Part shown: positions 16,583-26,848 of the stretch, one piece after another | Numbering within the stretch: the stretch's first letter is position 1 | How the letters are laid out: the number at the start of each line of letters is the position of its first letter | NCBI RefSeq assembly: GCF_021648885.1 | Contig: NZ_JAKJHZ010000005.1 | Location: 372,001 to 436,000, forward strand | Direction of reading: 5' to 3' | Source: Nocardioides potassii | Lineage (GTDB): Bacteria; Actinomycetota; Actinomycetes; Propionibacteriales; Nocardioidaceae | Length of the DNA stretch: 64,000 bases | Translations under genes and position numbers: made by a program | Notes under the pieces: generated by a model | Seen by the model: the letters and a program-made list of their open reading frames with translations, nothing else | Told to the model about the DNA's origin: nothing | Databases searched by the model: none

Positions 16583-18718
16583 TCAGGCAGGAGTGACGGC
16601 GACCGGTACGCCGTTGAGCGCGGCGTTGCCCGAGACGTCGAGCAGCTCGGGGTCGGTCAGGTCGTTGATCGAGACGCCGGGCACCTCGCGGCTGCGGCTC
16701 ATCAGCACGCCGTCCCTGGCGTGCCCGTAGCCGTGGGGGAGGGAGACGACGCCGGGCATCAGGTCCTCCGAAGCGGCGACCTCGACCTCGACCGACCCGG
16801 TCCGCGACGTGATGCGCACGCGCGCGCCATCGGCGAGGTCGCGGCGCGCGAGGTCCGTGGGGTGCATCAGCAGCTGGTGGCGCGGGCGGCCCCTCGTGAG
16901 CCGCTCGGAGTTGTGCATCCACGAGTTGCAGTCCTGCTTGTGCCGGCGTCCGATCAGCAGCAGCTCCAGCCCGTCGTCCTCCGGCGTGGGCACCGCGGCG
17001 AGCCGGGCGACGTCGGCCGCCACCAGGGAGGGTGCGAGGTCGACGCGCTTGCCCTTCGAGGGGAGCCGGCCGGGGAGCTGCCCGCCGCGCAGCGGCCCGA
17101 GGTCGATGCCGGCCGGCCGGGCCCGCAGCTTCCTCAGGGTGACGCCGCTCGACCCGCGGCGCAGGAGCTGGCCGACGAGGAAGGTCGGGCTGGCCGTGAG
17201 GCGGGCGCGCTGCACCAGGCGCTTCTTCAGCCCGGCCTTGCGGTCCAGCCGCGCGGTCGTGCGCAGCGTGATCTCGCGGAAGATCTCCCAGTCGTGGCGC
17301 TGGTCGGCCTCCTTGTCGAAGACCGCGGGTGTGAACCGGGCCGTGTCGCGGACGGCGAGCAGGTGGAACACCAGGTCGTAGTGGTCCCGCTCGAGCGCGG
17401 TCGTCGGCGGCAGGATCACATCGGCGTGGCGGGTGGTCTCGTTGACGTAGATGTCCACCGCCGCCATGAACTCGAGGCCCCGCAGGGCGGCGTCGAGACG
17501 CGAGCCGTCGGGCGTGGACAGGACCGGGTTTCCCGCCACTGTCAGCATCGCGCGCACCTGGCCCTCGCCGGGCGTCTCGATCTCCTCGCGCAGGGCGGCG
17601 ACGGGCAGCTCGCTGGCCGTCTCCGGGAGGCCGCGGACCCGCGAGCGCCACGCGTCGTGGTGGCCGCGGCCGATGAGGCCGGTGCCGACGGCGTCGATGG
17701 CGGGGGAGGTGAACATCGCGCCGCCCACCCGGTCGAGGTTGCCGCTGAGGACGTTGAGGCAGTTCACCGCCCACTGACAGACCGTGCCCCACGGCCCGGC
17801 GGAGACCCCGATCCGGCTGTAGACGACCCCGGCGTCCGCGGCGACGAGCTCGCGGGCGAGCCGGCGGACCTCGTCGGCCGGCAGCCCGCTCATCGCCTCG
17901 GCGCGTTCGGGGGTGAAGTCGGCGACGAGGTCCACCACGGTCCTCAGCCCGTCGACGTACGGCGGCACGGTCGGACCTGCACCGGTGCCAGCCTCCGTGG
18001 TGAGGACGTGCAGCATCGCGAGCAGCACCCAGGCGTCGGTGCCGGGCCTGACGAAGTGGTGCTCGTCGGCCACCTTCGCGGTCTCGGTGCGCCGTGGGTC
18101 GAGCACGACCATCCGGCCGCCGCGGGCGCGGAGGTCGCGCACGCGCCGCGGGAAGTCGGGCACCGTCATCAGCGACCCGTTGGAGGCCATCGGGTTGGCC
18201 CCGACCACCAGGAACCACGACGTGCGGTCGATGTCAGGGATCGGCAGGAAGAGCTGGTGGCCGAACATCAGGTGGGCCACGAGCTGGTGGGGGAGCTGGT
18301 CGACCGACGTGGCGGAGTAGCGGTTCCTCGTCCGGAACGACTTGAACATCGCGGTGCCGTGGGTGAGCGAGCCGAGGCTGTGGGCGTTGGGGTTGCCGAG
18401 GTAGACCGCGAGCGCGTCGTCGCCGTGCTCGTTGATCACCCGGGCGAGGTTGTCGGCGACCAGGTCGAACGCCTCGTCCCAGCCGATCTCCTCCCAGCGC
18501 GCGGACGCGCCCTCACCGACCCGCCGCACCGGTCGTCGCAACCGGTCCGGGTCGGCGTACACGTCCGCGATGGCGACGCCCTTGGGGCAGATGTGGCCGC
18601 GCGACAGGGGATCGGCCGGATTGCCCCGCACGCCCACGACGTCGCGGCCCCGGACGGTCAGCTCGAGTCCGCAGATCGCCTCGCACAGGTTGCAGACACC
18701 GATCCGTCGCTCGTCCAT
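16583..18718 (-). CDS. Molybdopterin oxidoreductase (DMSO reductase superfamily)
   Basis: This 711-aa enzyme has a [4Fe-4S] site (Cys9, Cys12, Cys16, Cys44 in HICPKG), a molybdopterin core domain (LVVGANPMASNGS, VVLDPRRTETA) and a C-terminal molydopterin dinucleotide-binding domain (SVEVEVAASEDL, LPHGYGHARDG). At the place of the usual Cys/Sec/Ser metal ligand the sequence reads SATSVDQ, so Asp may bind molybdenum. It is annotated in relatives as a formate-dehydrogenase-like protein, but substrate is unknown. No electron-transfer subunit, FdhD or twin-arginine signal is nearby; it looks cytoplasmic and solitary. Confidence 0.85.
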   Translation of the reverse strand: MDERRIGVCNLCEAICGLELTVRGRDVVGVRGNPADPLSRGHICPKGVAIADVYADPDRLRRPVRRVGEGASARWEEIGWDEAFDLVADNLARVINEHGDDALAVYLGNPNAHSLGSLTHGTAMFKSFRTRNRYSATSVDQLPHQLVAHLMFGHQLFLPIPDIDRTSWFLVVGANPMASNGSLMTVPDFPRRVRDLRARGGRMVVLDPRRTETAKVADEHHFVRPGTDAWVLLAMLHVLTTEAGTGAGPTVPPYVDGLRTVVDLVADFTPERAEAMSGLPADEVRRLARELVAADAGVVYSRIGVSAGPWGTVCQWAVNCLNVLSGNLDRVGGAMFTSPAIDAVGTGLIGRGHHDAWRSRVRGLPETASELPVAALREEIETPGEGQVRAMLTVAGNPVLSTPDGSRLDAALRGLEFMAAVDIYVNETTRHADVILPPTTALERDHYDLVFHLLAVRDTARFTPAVFDKEADQRHDWEIFREITLRTTARLDRKAGLKKRLVQRARLTASPTFLVGQLLRRGSSGVTLRKLRARPAGIDLGPLRGGQLPGRLPSKGKRVDLAPSLVAADVARLAAVPTPEDDGLELLLIGRRHKQDCNSWMHNSERLTRGRPRHQLLMHPTDLARRDLADGARVRITSRTGSVEVEVAASEDLMPGVVSLPHGYGHARDGVLMSRSREVPGVSINDLTDPELLDVSGNAALNGVPVAVTPA

Positions 18719-18834
18719 GGTGCGATGTTCGCACGCGCGCCCCCCTCCGGGGGATGACAGCCGACAGGGGAGCGGACAGACTCTGCCCCGCCCACCCGGT
18801 CACGGGTCGGCATCCCGAGAGAATGGAGAGAGTC

Positions 18835-19101
18835 ATGGGTTTCGGAGGACCGATCGGCCTCATCGTCGTGGGCCTGATCCTCGCGTTCGCGCTCAACGAC
18901 CAGGAGGTGGGTCCCCTCAACATGTGGACCCTCGGCATCATCCTCGCGCTCGCCGGCGCACTGTGGCTCGTGCTGACGATCGTGCAGCAGAACACCCGCC
19001 GCAAGCACACCACCACGGCTACCACCACGGACGCCCAGGGCCGCCAGGCCACCACGCAGCGCACCGACGTCTCGGACCCGCCGCCCCCGCCCGCGGTCTG
19101 A
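18835..19101 (+). CDS. Small two-helix membrane protein, DUF6458-like
   Basis: This 88-residue protein starts with GFGGPIGLIVVGLILAFAL, followed by a second hydrophobic segment (about 25-45). The C-terminal tail is Thr/Pro rich and hydrophilic, ending DPPPPPAV. The pattern resembles small actinobacterial DUF6458 proteins of unknown role. The ATG at 18835 was chosen for the GGAGAGAG site just upstream; a second ATG at 18823 is less well placed. It is divergent from the molybdenum enzyme. Confidence 0.7.
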   Translation: MGFGGPIGLIVVGLILAFALNDQEVGPLNMWTLGIILALAGALWLVLTIVQQNTRRKHTTTATTTDAQGRQATTQRTDVSDPPPPPAV

Positions 19102-19126
19102 GGCGCTCCTCGTCGCGCGGCGCGGA

Positions 19127-19157
19127 TTGGGCCTTCCCTCCAGCGCCTCGATATGCT
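19127..19157 (+). promoter_or_regulatory. Promoter of rpsO
   Basis: TTGGGC (19127-19132) and TATGCT (19152-19157) are separated by 19 bp. The start would fall near 19164, leaving a leader of about 100 nt before rpsO, long enough for S15 autoregulation. Confidence 0.4.
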
Positions 19158-19266
19158 TCTGCGGTTGCCCAGGCGGGCGACACGCCGTGACAACGGCCGC
19201 GGATCCAGAGTGCCCCGGTGAACAGGCCCGGGCGCGCCGCGCAACGAGACAACCGAAGGAGCCTTC

Positions 19267-19542
19267 ATGTCGATCGGAACCGACGCGGAGACCAAGAAGA
19301 AGATCATCGCCGAGTACGCCGTCGCCGAGGGCGACACCGGTTCGCCCGAGGTCCAGATCGCGCTGCTCAGCCACCGCATCTCGCACCTCACCGAGCACCT
19401 CAAGTCGCACAAGCACGACCACCACAGCCGTCGTGGTCTGCTGCTGCTCGTCGGCCAGCGCCGCCGGCTGCTCAACTACCTCCAGAAGACGGAGATCGAG
19501 CGCTACCGCTCCATCGTCGAGCGCCTCGGCCTCCGCCGCTGA
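19267..19542 (+). CDS. rpsO: 30S ribosomal protein S15
   Basis: S15 is a primary 16S rRNA-binding protein of the 30S platform and contacts 23S rRNA in the 70S ribosome. The 91-aa product has the diagnostic segments [33 protein letters not shown] and LNYLQK. An AAGGAG site precedes the ATG. It sits immediately upstream of pnp, the order found in most bacteria, but a strong terminator separates them. Confidence 0.98.
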   Translation: MSIGTDAETKKKIIAEYAVAEGDTGSPEVQIALLSHRISHLTEHLKSHKHDHHSRRGLLLLVGQRRRLLNYLQKTEIERYRSIVERLGLRR

Positions 19543-19547
19543 TCGCG

Positions 19548-19580
19548 AGGAGCGGTTCCCCGTGCCGGGGAGCCGCTCCT
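19548..19580 (+). terminator. rpsO terminator
   Basis: A 15-bp stem with one G-T wobble (19548-19562 / 19566-19580) and a 3-nt loop is followed by TCTCGCTTC. It lies directly after rpsO, with a TAGTGT box at 19605 that may restart transcription for pnp. Confidence 0.75.
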
Positions 19581-19604
19581 TCTCGCTTCACCGGCCCGCC
19601 GCGC

Positions 19605-19806
19605 TAGTGTCGGGCCGTCACAACTGAACAACCACCCAACAGGAGCGACCCGCACGTCCGGCTCGGTCCTCGGTAGTGGCCTTCAGATCAACGGATCTGC
19701 GGGCCTCGATCGAAGACCGGCCTCGCGGGGCTTCGAAGCCCCGCCCCGTCACGGGAGAGTGGGCGCCGCGGATCGCTCCGCGAAGAGAAAGCAGAGTCCT
19801 GCTTCC
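19605..19806 (+). promoter_or_regulatory. Structured pnp leader
   Basis: After a -10-like TAGTGT (19605-19610) there are about 190 nt of leader. It holds a perfect 20-bp palindrome (19725-19744), a 6-bp stem with a 4-nt loop (19767-19782) and another 6-bp hairpin (19789-19804) ending 2 nt before the ATG. No Shine-Dalgarno is visible. In E. coli and Streptomyces, RNase III cuts and PNPase autoregulation act in the pnp leader, so these stems are good candidates. Confidence 0.5.
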
Positions 19807-22041
19807 ATGAGTGAACCCATCATCTCCGCTGTCGAGACCGTCCTCGACAACGGTTCGTTCGGCAAGCGCACGGTCAAGTTCGAGACCGGCCTGCTGGCCC
19901 GCCAGGCGGCCGGCGCCGTCACGGCGTACCTCGACGACGAGACCATGCTGCTCTCGGCGACGACCGCCTCCAAGCAGCCGAAGGACCACTTCGACTTCTT
20001 CCCGCTCACCATCGACGTCGAGGAGCGGATGTACGCCGTGGGCCAGATCCCCGGCTCGTTCTTCCGCTCCGAGGGCCGCCCGGGCGAGGACGCGATCCTC
20101 ACCTGCCGCCTGATCGACCGCCCGCTGCGCCCGACCTTCAAGAAGGGCCTGCGCAACGAGGTCCAGGTCGTCATCACGGTCATGGCCCTCGACCCCAACA
20201 TGCCCTACGACGTGCTGGCCATCAACGCCGCGTCGATGTCCACCCAGCTCTCCGGCCTGCCGTTCTCCGGCCCGGTCGGCGGCGTGCGCGTGGCCCTGAT
20301 CGACGGCCAGTGGGTGGCCTTCCCGACCCACCAGCAGCTCGAGTCGGCCGTCTTCGACATGGTCGTCGCCGGCCGCGTCACCGAGACCGGCGACGTCGCG
20401 ATCATGATGGTCGAGGCCGAGGCCACCGAGGAGACCATCGCGCTCGTCCAGGGCGGCGCCCAGGCGCCGACGGAGGAGGTCGTGGCCGGTGGCCTCGACG
20501 CCGCCAAGCCCTTCATCAAGCAGCTGTGCGAGGCCCAGTCGCAGCTCGCCGCCGAGGCCGCCAAGCCCGTCCAGGACTTCCCGGTCTTCCTCGACTACGA
20601 GGACGACGTCTACGCCGCCGTCGAGGAGGCCTCCAAGACCGACCTCGCCGCCGCGATGCAGATCGGCGACAAGCAGGAGCGCGAGGCCCGCACCGACGAG
20701 CTCAAGGGCGCCCTGCTCGACAAGATCGGCGGCCAGTTCGAGGGTCGCGAGAAGGAGATCGGCGCGGCGTTCCGCTCGGTCACCAAGGCTGTCGTCCGTG
20801 AGCGCGTCCTGCGCGACAAGATCCGCATCGACGGTCGCGGCCTGGCCGACATCCGTCCGCTGCACGCCGAGGTCGGCGTGATCCCGCGGGTCCACGGCTC
20901 GGCGCTGTTCGAGCGCGGCGAGACGCAGATCCTGGGCGTCACCACCCTCAACATGCTCAAGCTCGAGCAGCAGCTCGACACGCTGTCGCCGGAGAAGTTC
21001 CGCCGCTACATGCACAAGTACGTCTTCCCGCCGTTCTCCACCGGCGAGACCGGTCGCGTGGGCTCGCCCAAGCGCCGCGAGGTCGGCCACGGTGCGCTCG
21101 CGCGTCGTGCCCTCCTGCCCGTGCTGCCCTCGCGCGAGGAGTTCCCCTACGCGATCCGCCAGCTCTCCGAGGCCATGGGCTCCAACGGCTCGACCTCGAT
21201 GGGCTCGGTCTGCGCCTCGACGCTGTCGCTCCTGCAGGCGGGTGTCCCGCTCAAGGCGGCCGTCGCCGGCATCGCGATGGGCCTCATCTCCGGCGAGATC
21301 GACGGCGAGACCCAGTACGTCGCGCTGACCGACATCCTCGGTGCCGAGGACGCCTTCGGCGACATGGACTTCAAGGTCGCCGGCACGCGTGAGTTCGTCA
21401 CGGCCCTCCAGCTCGACACCAAGCTCGACGGCATCCCCGCCGAGGTCCTGGCTGCCGCGCTGACCCAGGCGCGCGACGCCCGCCTCGCGATCCTCGACGT
21501 GATGGCCGAGGCCATCGACGCGCCGGAGGAGATGTCGGTCCACGCGCCGCGCATCATCACCGTCCGCGTCCCGGTCGACAAGATCGGCGAGGTCATCGGC
21601 CCCAAGGGCAAGGTGATCAACCAGATCCAGGACGACACGGGCGCGACGCTGTCCATCGAGGACGACGGCACGGTCTACATCGGGGCGACCAACGGCGAGG
21701 CGGCCGAGGCCGCCAAGGCCGCGGTCAACGCGATCGCCAACCCGACGATGCCCGAGGTCGGCGAGCGCTACCTCGGCACCGTCGTGAAGACGACCAACTT
21801 CGGCGCCTTCGTCTCGCTGATGCCCGGCAAGGACGGCCTGCTGCACATCAGCAAGCTGCGCGCCCTCGCCGGCGGCAAGCGCGTCGAGGCCGTCGAGGAC
21901 GTCCTCTCCGTGGGCCAGAAGGTCCAGGTCTCGATCGCCGAGATCGACGACCGCGGCAAGCTGTCGCTGGTCCCGGTCGTCGAGGACGAGGGTGCCGAGG
22001 CTCCGGCCGAGGACGCTCCCGAGGCCGTCGACGCCGAGTGA
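19807..22041 (+). CDS. pnp: Polyribonucleotide nucleotidyltransferase (PNPase)
   Basis: PNPase degrades RNA 3' to 5' by phosphorolysis and in actinobacteria can also add tails and make guanosine pentaphosphate. The 744-aa protein has two RNase PH-like domains: the first with [23 protein letters not shown] sequence, the second with [10 protein letters not shown] and [14 protein letters not shown] domain ([12 protein letters not shown]) and an S1 domain ([17 protein letters not shown]) follow. The ATG at 19807 matches family N-termini. A 17-bp hairpin follows the gene. Confidence 0.97.
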   Translation: MSEPIISAVETVLDNGSFGKRTVKFETGLLARQAAGAVTAYLDDETMLLSATTASKQPKDHFDFFPLTIDVEERMYAVGQIPGSFFRSEGRPGEDAILTCRLIDRPLRPTFKKGLRNEVQVVITVMALDPNMPYDVLAINAASMSTQLSGLPFSGPVGGVRVALIDGQWVAFPTHQQLESAVFDMVVAGRVTETGDVAIMMVEAEATEETIALVQGGAQAPTEEVVAGGLDAAKPFIKQLCEAQSQLAAEAAKPVQDFPVFLDYEDDVYAAVEEASKTDLAAAMQIGDKQEREARTDELKGALLDKIGGQFEGREKEIGAAFRSVTKAVVRERVLRDKIRIDGRGLADIRPLHAEVGVIPRVHGSALFERGETQILGVTTLNMLKLEQQLDTLSPEKFRRYMHKYVFPPFSTGETGRVGSPKRREVGHGALARRALLPVLPSREEFPYAIRQLSEAMGSNGSTSMGSVCASTLSLLQAGVPLKAAVAGIAMGLISGEIDGETQYVALTDILGAEDAFGDMDFKVAGTREFVTALQLDTKLDGIPAEVLAAALTQARDARLAILDVMAEAIDAPEEMSVHAPRIITVRVPVDKIGEVIGPKGKVINQIQDDTGATLSIEDDGTVYIGATNGEAAEAAKAAVNAIANPTMPEVGERYLGTVVKTTNFGAFVSLMPGKDGLLHISKLRALAGGKRVEAVEDVLSVGQKVQVSIAEIDDRGKLSLVPVVEDEGAEAPAEDAPEAVDAE

Positions 22042-22071
22042 GGCTCCGGTGACCTGATCGTCCAGCTCCAC

Positions 22072-22108
22072 CCACGACCGGCCGGCGGCCTCCGCCGGCC
22101 GGTCGTGG
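22072..22108 (+). terminator. pnp terminator hairpin
   Basis: A perfect 17-bp GC stem (22072-22088 / 22092-22108) closes a CCT triloop 30 bp after pnp. There is no T-run. The M16 peptidase gene begins 56 bp later. Confidence 0.75.
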
Positions 22109-22164
22109 CGTTCCACCCCGTCGTACGACCCCCGCAGCACCCTGCAGCACTCGGAAGGACCCCC

Positions 22165-23490
22165 GTGCAGAAGAACGGCACCACCCGCACCCTCCACACC
22201 GTCAAGGACGCCGAGGGCGCGGTGACCTCGCGCGTACGTCGTACGGTCCTGCCCAGCGGCCTGCGGATCGTCACCGAGCAGATGGCCGGCACCCGCTCGG
22301 CGAGCATCGGGGTGTGGGTCAACGTCGGCTCGCGCGACGAGACCCCGGCCCTGCACGGCTGCTCGCACTTCCTCGAGCACCTGCTCTTCAAGGGCACGCC
22401 CGAGCGCACCGCCATGGAGATCTCGGTCGCGCTCGACGCGGTGGGCGGCGAGTTCAACGCCTTCACCACCAAGGAGTACACGGTCTTCCACGCCCGCGTC
22501 CTCGACGAGGACCTCGCGGTCGCCGTCGACGTGCTCGGCGACATGGTCACCGCCTCGACCATCACCGAGGCCGACGTCGAGGCGGAACGTGACGTGATCC
22601 TCGACGAGATCGCGATGCACGACGACGACCCCGACGACGTCGTGCACAACCTCTTCGCGCACCAGGCGTGGGGCGACACCCCGCTCGGTCGACCGATCGC
22701 CGGCACGGAGGCCTCGATCACGGCGATGACGCGAGGACAGATCCACCGCTTCTACCGGCGCCACTACACGCCCGGCAACATGGTCGTGTCCGTCGCCGGC
22801 AACGTCGACCACGCGAGCGTCGTACGACAGGTGAAGCAGGCGTTCGCCCGCCAGGGCTTCCTCGACGGCGAGTCCACCCCGACGGCGCCCGCGCAGGCGG
22901 AGAAGGCGCGCAAGGTCCACCCCGGACAGGCGCGCACGGTGCGTCCGCAGGAGCAGGTCAACCTGGTCCTCGGCGTGAAGGGACTCACCCGGACCGATCC
23001 TCGGCGCTACGCCCTCGGCGTGCTCAACACCGCGCTCGGTGGCGGCACGTCGTCACGGATGTTCCAGGAGGTGCGTGAGCTTCGAGGCCTGGCCTACTCC
23101 GTCTACTCCTTCGCAAGCCACCACGCCGACGCGGGCGTCGTGGGGGTCTCGGTCGGCTGCCTGCCCGGCAAGTACGACGCCGTGGTCGAGACCGTCCGCG
23201 CCGAGCTCGCCAAGGTCGCGGCCGACGGGCTCACCGAGGAGGAGGTCGAGCGTGGCAAGGGCCAGCTCAAGGGCGGCCTGCTCCTGGGCCTCGAGGACTC
23301 CGGCTCACGCATGTCGCGCCTCGGCAAGGCCGAGCTGGTCTACGACGAGCTGCTCACCATCGACGAGGTCGTGCGCCGCATCGAGGGCGTCACGCACGAC
23401 GACGTGAAGACCCTCGCCCACGAGCTCTTCAGCCAGCCCGAGCTGCTCGCCGTCGTCGGCCCGGAGAAGAAGACGAAGAAGAAGAAGTAG
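22165..23490 (+). CDS. M16-family zinc peptidase
   Basis: This 441-aa insulinase-type peptidase has the inverted zinc motif HFLEH within GCSHFLEHLLFKGTPE, plus a downstream Glu-rich segment (EAERDVILDEIAMHDDDP) that supplies the third ligand. The C-terminal M16_C domain includes the GGGTSSRMFQEVRE and LAYSVYSF motifs. There is no signal peptide. GTG at 22165, after GGAAGGAC, gives a conventional N-terminus. M16 peptidases next to pnp and dapB are a conserved actinobacterial arrangement; the physiological substrate is unknown. The C-terminus is a poly-Lys tail (KKTKKKK). Confidence 0.9.
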   Translation: MQKNGTTRTLHTVKDAEGAVTSRVRRTVLPSGLRIVTEQMAGTRSASIGVWVNVGSRDETPALHGCSHFLEHLLFKGTPERTAMEISVALDAVGGEFNAFTTKEYTVFHARVLDEDLAVAVDVLGDMVTASTITEADVEAERDVILDEIAMHDDDPDDVVHNLFAHQAWGDTPLGRPIAGTEASITAMTRGQIHRFYRRHYTPGNMVVSVAGNVDHASVVRQVKQAFARQGFLDGESTPTAPAQAEKARKVHPGQARTVRPQEQVNLVLGVKGLTRTDPRRYALGVLNTALGGGTSSRMFQEVRELRGLAYSVYSFASHHADAGVVGVSVGCLPGKYDAVVETVRAELAKVAADGLTEEEVERGKGQLKGGLLLGLEDSGSRMSRLGKAELVYDELLTIDEVVRRIEGVTHDDVKTLAHELFSQPELLAVVGPEKKTKKKK

Positions 23491-23503
23491 CTCGCGCTGC
23501 TCC

Positions 23504-23587
23504 TCCACCATGGGATGTCGGCCCGTGGTCACTTCCCCATGTCACTTGACGCCGGGAAGTGTCCTCTCGTCGACATCCCATGGTGGA
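23504..23587. repeat. 84-bp nested palindrome
   Basis: Outer arms of 17 bp (23504-23520 / 23571-23587, containing CCACCATGGGATGTCG) are perfect complements. Inside are 8-bp arms CACTTCCC / GGGAAGTG (23530-23537 / 23554-23561) and a central GTCA-CT-TGAC. It lies between convergent genes and could fold as one long branched hairpin. It may be a REP-type element or a bidirectional terminator. Confidence 0.7.
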
Positions 23588-23603
23588 TGGACACCGCGGG
23601 CGC

Positions 23604-24119
23604 TCAGCGCTTGGCGATGATCCCGATGACCGGGGGAGCCTTCTGCTCGACGACGCTGACGCGGAAACCGCCGCGGAGCAGGTTCTCCGAGGCCTTCTTC
23701 ACGATGTTGGGCACCAGCTCGGGGCGGACGGCGTCGTAGAAGAGGTAGACCGCCCCACCGGGGACGACCCGCTCGTGGAGCAGCGCGATCTCGTCGTCGC
23801 AGGCGCGGACCCAGAACAGGTTCACGTTGAAGGCGAAGACCTTGTTGAGCCGCTTCACCGGGACCCGGAGGGTGGCGAGGTCGATCTGGCGTACGACGAG
23901 CCGGCCGGCGTCGACGTACTTCTGGTTGCGACGCTTGGTGCGGTCGACGCCCGACTCGGAGCGGTCGATCGCGAAGAGCTTGCCCGTCTCGAGGTGGCTG
24001 CATATGGCCTCGGCGCCGGCACCCGGGCCGCAGCCGATCTCGAGGACCTGGTCGGCGGGTTGCACGTCCATGAGGTCGACGGCCCACTTGATGCGCGGCG
24101 GGATGGTCGCGATTGGCAT
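23604..24119 (-). CDS. Class I SAM-dependent methyltransferase
   Basis: This 171-aa protein has the SAM-binding motif I VLEIGCGPGAGAEAI at about residues 25-40, an acidic motif II (FAIDRSE) and a motif IV-like region (KVFAFNVNLFW). It is a small stand-alone domain with no targeting signal. The substrate cannot be told from sequence. It is divergent from dapB (78 bp apart) and converges on the M16 peptidase. Confidence 0.8.
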   Translation of the reverse strand: MPIATIPPRIKWAVDLMDVQPADQVLEIGCGPGAGAEAICSHLETGKLFAIDRSESGVDRTKRRNQKYVDAGRLVVRQIDLATLRVPVKRLNKVFAFNVNLFWVRACDDEIALLHERVVPGGAVYLFYDAVRPELVPNIVKKASENLLRGGFRVSVVEQKAPPVIGIIAKR

Positions 24120-24185
24120 GACCTACAGCCTGCCAGACGCGTGTTCGCGCGTCAGCCACCGCCACCCGCCGGGCCACGTGCGCAG

Positions 24186-24989
<804 letters not shown>

Positions 24990-25088
24990 CGCTCGGAGAC
25001 ATGACTCCGGCCGGGGAGCTTCGCTCGGGTGACCCCTTGCCGCGCGCCACTCGGGGGCGCGGCGGATCTCCTCGGAAGGCACCACTCC

Positions 25089-26666
25089 ATGCGCAGAACA
25101 GCAGGACTCGCCGCTCTCGCCCTGGCCGCCACCGCGGCCGCACTGCCGCTGACCACGGTCACGAGCGCCCAGGGCGCGGCACCCGCCCCGTCCGATGCCA
25201 GGGGCGCAGCGCTCGCGGCGCTGCAGCGCCACCCCGGCGCCGCCCGGGCCGCCGAGGGCCAGGCCTTCGTCGCCGGCACCACGATCGTCGACCCCGACGG
25301 CAGCACCCATGTCCGGTTCGACCGCACGCTCGACGGCCTGCGCGTCGTCGGCGGCGACCTGGTCGTCCACCAGGACGCCTCCGGCGGGTGGGACGGCGTC
25401 AGCCAGACCCTCGGCGCGCCGCTCACGCTCGGCACGAACGCCCGGGTCGCCCGGACCGCCGCCCGTCGTACGGTGCTGGCGCGCAACGCCCGCACCGCCG
25501 CCGTCCGCGGTGACGACCGCGCCTCGCGTGGCGAGCTCGTCGTCGACGCCACGGGCGGCACGCCGCGCCTGGCGTGGGAGGTCGTCTCCGAGGGGACCCA
25601 GGCCGACGGCACCCCGTCGCGGCTGGCGACATACGTCGACGCCGGGACCGGCATGGTCATCCGCAGCGAGCAGCAGGTCGTCAACGTCGACGGCACCGGC
25701 AACACCCTCTACAGCGGCTCGGTGCCGCTGAGCGTGACCAAGTCCGGCACGACCTACCAGCTGCGCAACGACGGCATCCGTGGCAACACCTACACCGCCG
25801 ACCTCGGCAACAAGCAGGGCGGCAAGGCGACGCTCATCACGAGCAGCACGCCGACGTTCGGCAACGGCCTCACCAGCGACCGCGCCACGGCCGGCGCGGA
25901 CGCGCAGTACGGCTCCAACGAGACGTGGGACTACTACAAGACGACCTTCAACCGGGACGGCATCTTCGGCACCGGCGCGGGGTCCTACAACGTGGTCCAC
26001 TACGGCCGCAACTACGTCAACGCCTTCTGGGACGGCACCAAGATGACCTACGGCGACGGTGACGGGGTCAACTACGGCCCGCTGGTGTCGCTCGACGTGG
26101 CGGGCCACGAGATGTCGCACGGGGTCACCGGGAACACGGCGAAGCTCACCTACTCCGGTGAGTCCGGCGGGCTCAACGAGGCCACCTCCGACATCTTCGG
26201 CACCATGGTCGAGTTCTACGCGGCCAACGCCAACGACCCGGGCGACTACCTGATCGGCGAGGAGTTCGACCTCAAGAAGCACCTCGGCTTCCGCCGGATG
26301 GACAACCCGGCCTCGGACGGCTCGTCGCTCAGCTGCTGGACCTCCGGCGCCGGCTCGGTCGACGTGCACTACTCCTCGGGCATCGGCAACCACTTCTTCT
26401 ACCTGCTGGCCGAGGGCAGCGGCGCGAAGACGATCAACGGAGTCGCGCACAACAGCCCGACGTGCAACGGCTCGACCGTCATCGGCATCGGACGCACTGC
26501 TGCGGCGGCCATCTGGTACCGGGCGCTGACGGTCTACATGACCTCGAACACCAACTACGCCGGTGCTCGGGTCGCGACCCTCAAGGCTGCCACGGACCTC
26601 TACGGTGCCGGCAGCACGCAGTACGACACCGTCGCCGCCGCGTGGAGCGCGGTCTCGGTGAGCTGA
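25089..26666 (+). CDS. Secreted M4 (thermolysin-like) metalloprotease, copy 1
   Basis: This 525-aa prepro-protease has a signal peptide (RRTAGLAALALAATAAALP, likely cleavage after SAQGA). A propeptide contains an FTP motif (HVRFDRTLDGLRVVGGDLVVH, about 77-97). The catalytic domain has the zinc site HEMSH (about residue 340), GGLNEATSDIFG supplying the third Glu ligand, and DVHYSSGIGNHFFY with the active-site His. There is no C-terminal binding domain. The ATG at 25089 follows GGAAGG. It is a close paralog of the next gene. Confidence 0.95.
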   Translation: MRRTAGLAALALAATAAALPLTTVTSAQGAAPAPSDARGAALAALQRHPGAARAAEGQAFVAGTTIVDPDGSTHVRFDRTLDGLRVVGGDLVVHQDASGGWDGVSQTLGAPLTLGTNARVARTAARRTVLARNARTAAVRGDDRASRGELVVDATGGTPRLAWEVVSEGTQADGTPSRLATYVDAGTGMVIRSEQQVVNVDGTGNTLYSGSVPLSVTKSGTTYQLRNDGIRGNTYTADLGNKQGGKATLITSSTPTFGNGLTSDRATAGADAQYGSNETWDYYKTTFNRDGIFGTGAGSYNVVHYGRNYVNAFWDGTKMTYGDGDGVNYGPLVSLDVAGHEMSHGVTGNTAKLTYSGESGGLNEATSDIFGTMVEFYAANANDPGDYLIGEEFDLKKHLGFRRMDNPASDGSSLSCWTSGAGSVDVHYSSGIGNHFFYLLAEGSGAKTINGVAHNSPTCNGSTVIGIGRTAAAAIWYRALTVYMTSNTNYAGARVATLKAATDLYGAGSTQYDTVAAAWSAVSVS

Positions 26667-26848
26667 CGGGGCAAGGCCCCCAGGAGGGGCGTCGGACGTG
26701 GTGGGCGACCTGCCCCGCGACCGGCGCCCCCATCGCGCGTGCCTCGAGCGCCGGCAGCCGGGCGTAACCCGGGGCCGGACGGCGTCGTTGGGCCAGTGGT
26801 GTCGCGGTCCACTCGGGGACGCGGCTGACCTCTCGGAAGGCTCCACAC

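Noticed and set aside
19759..19806. GTG at 19759 as the pnp start
   Set aside because: It would add 16 residues not found in orthologs, and the GGGAG upstream is only 1 nt away from the GTG.
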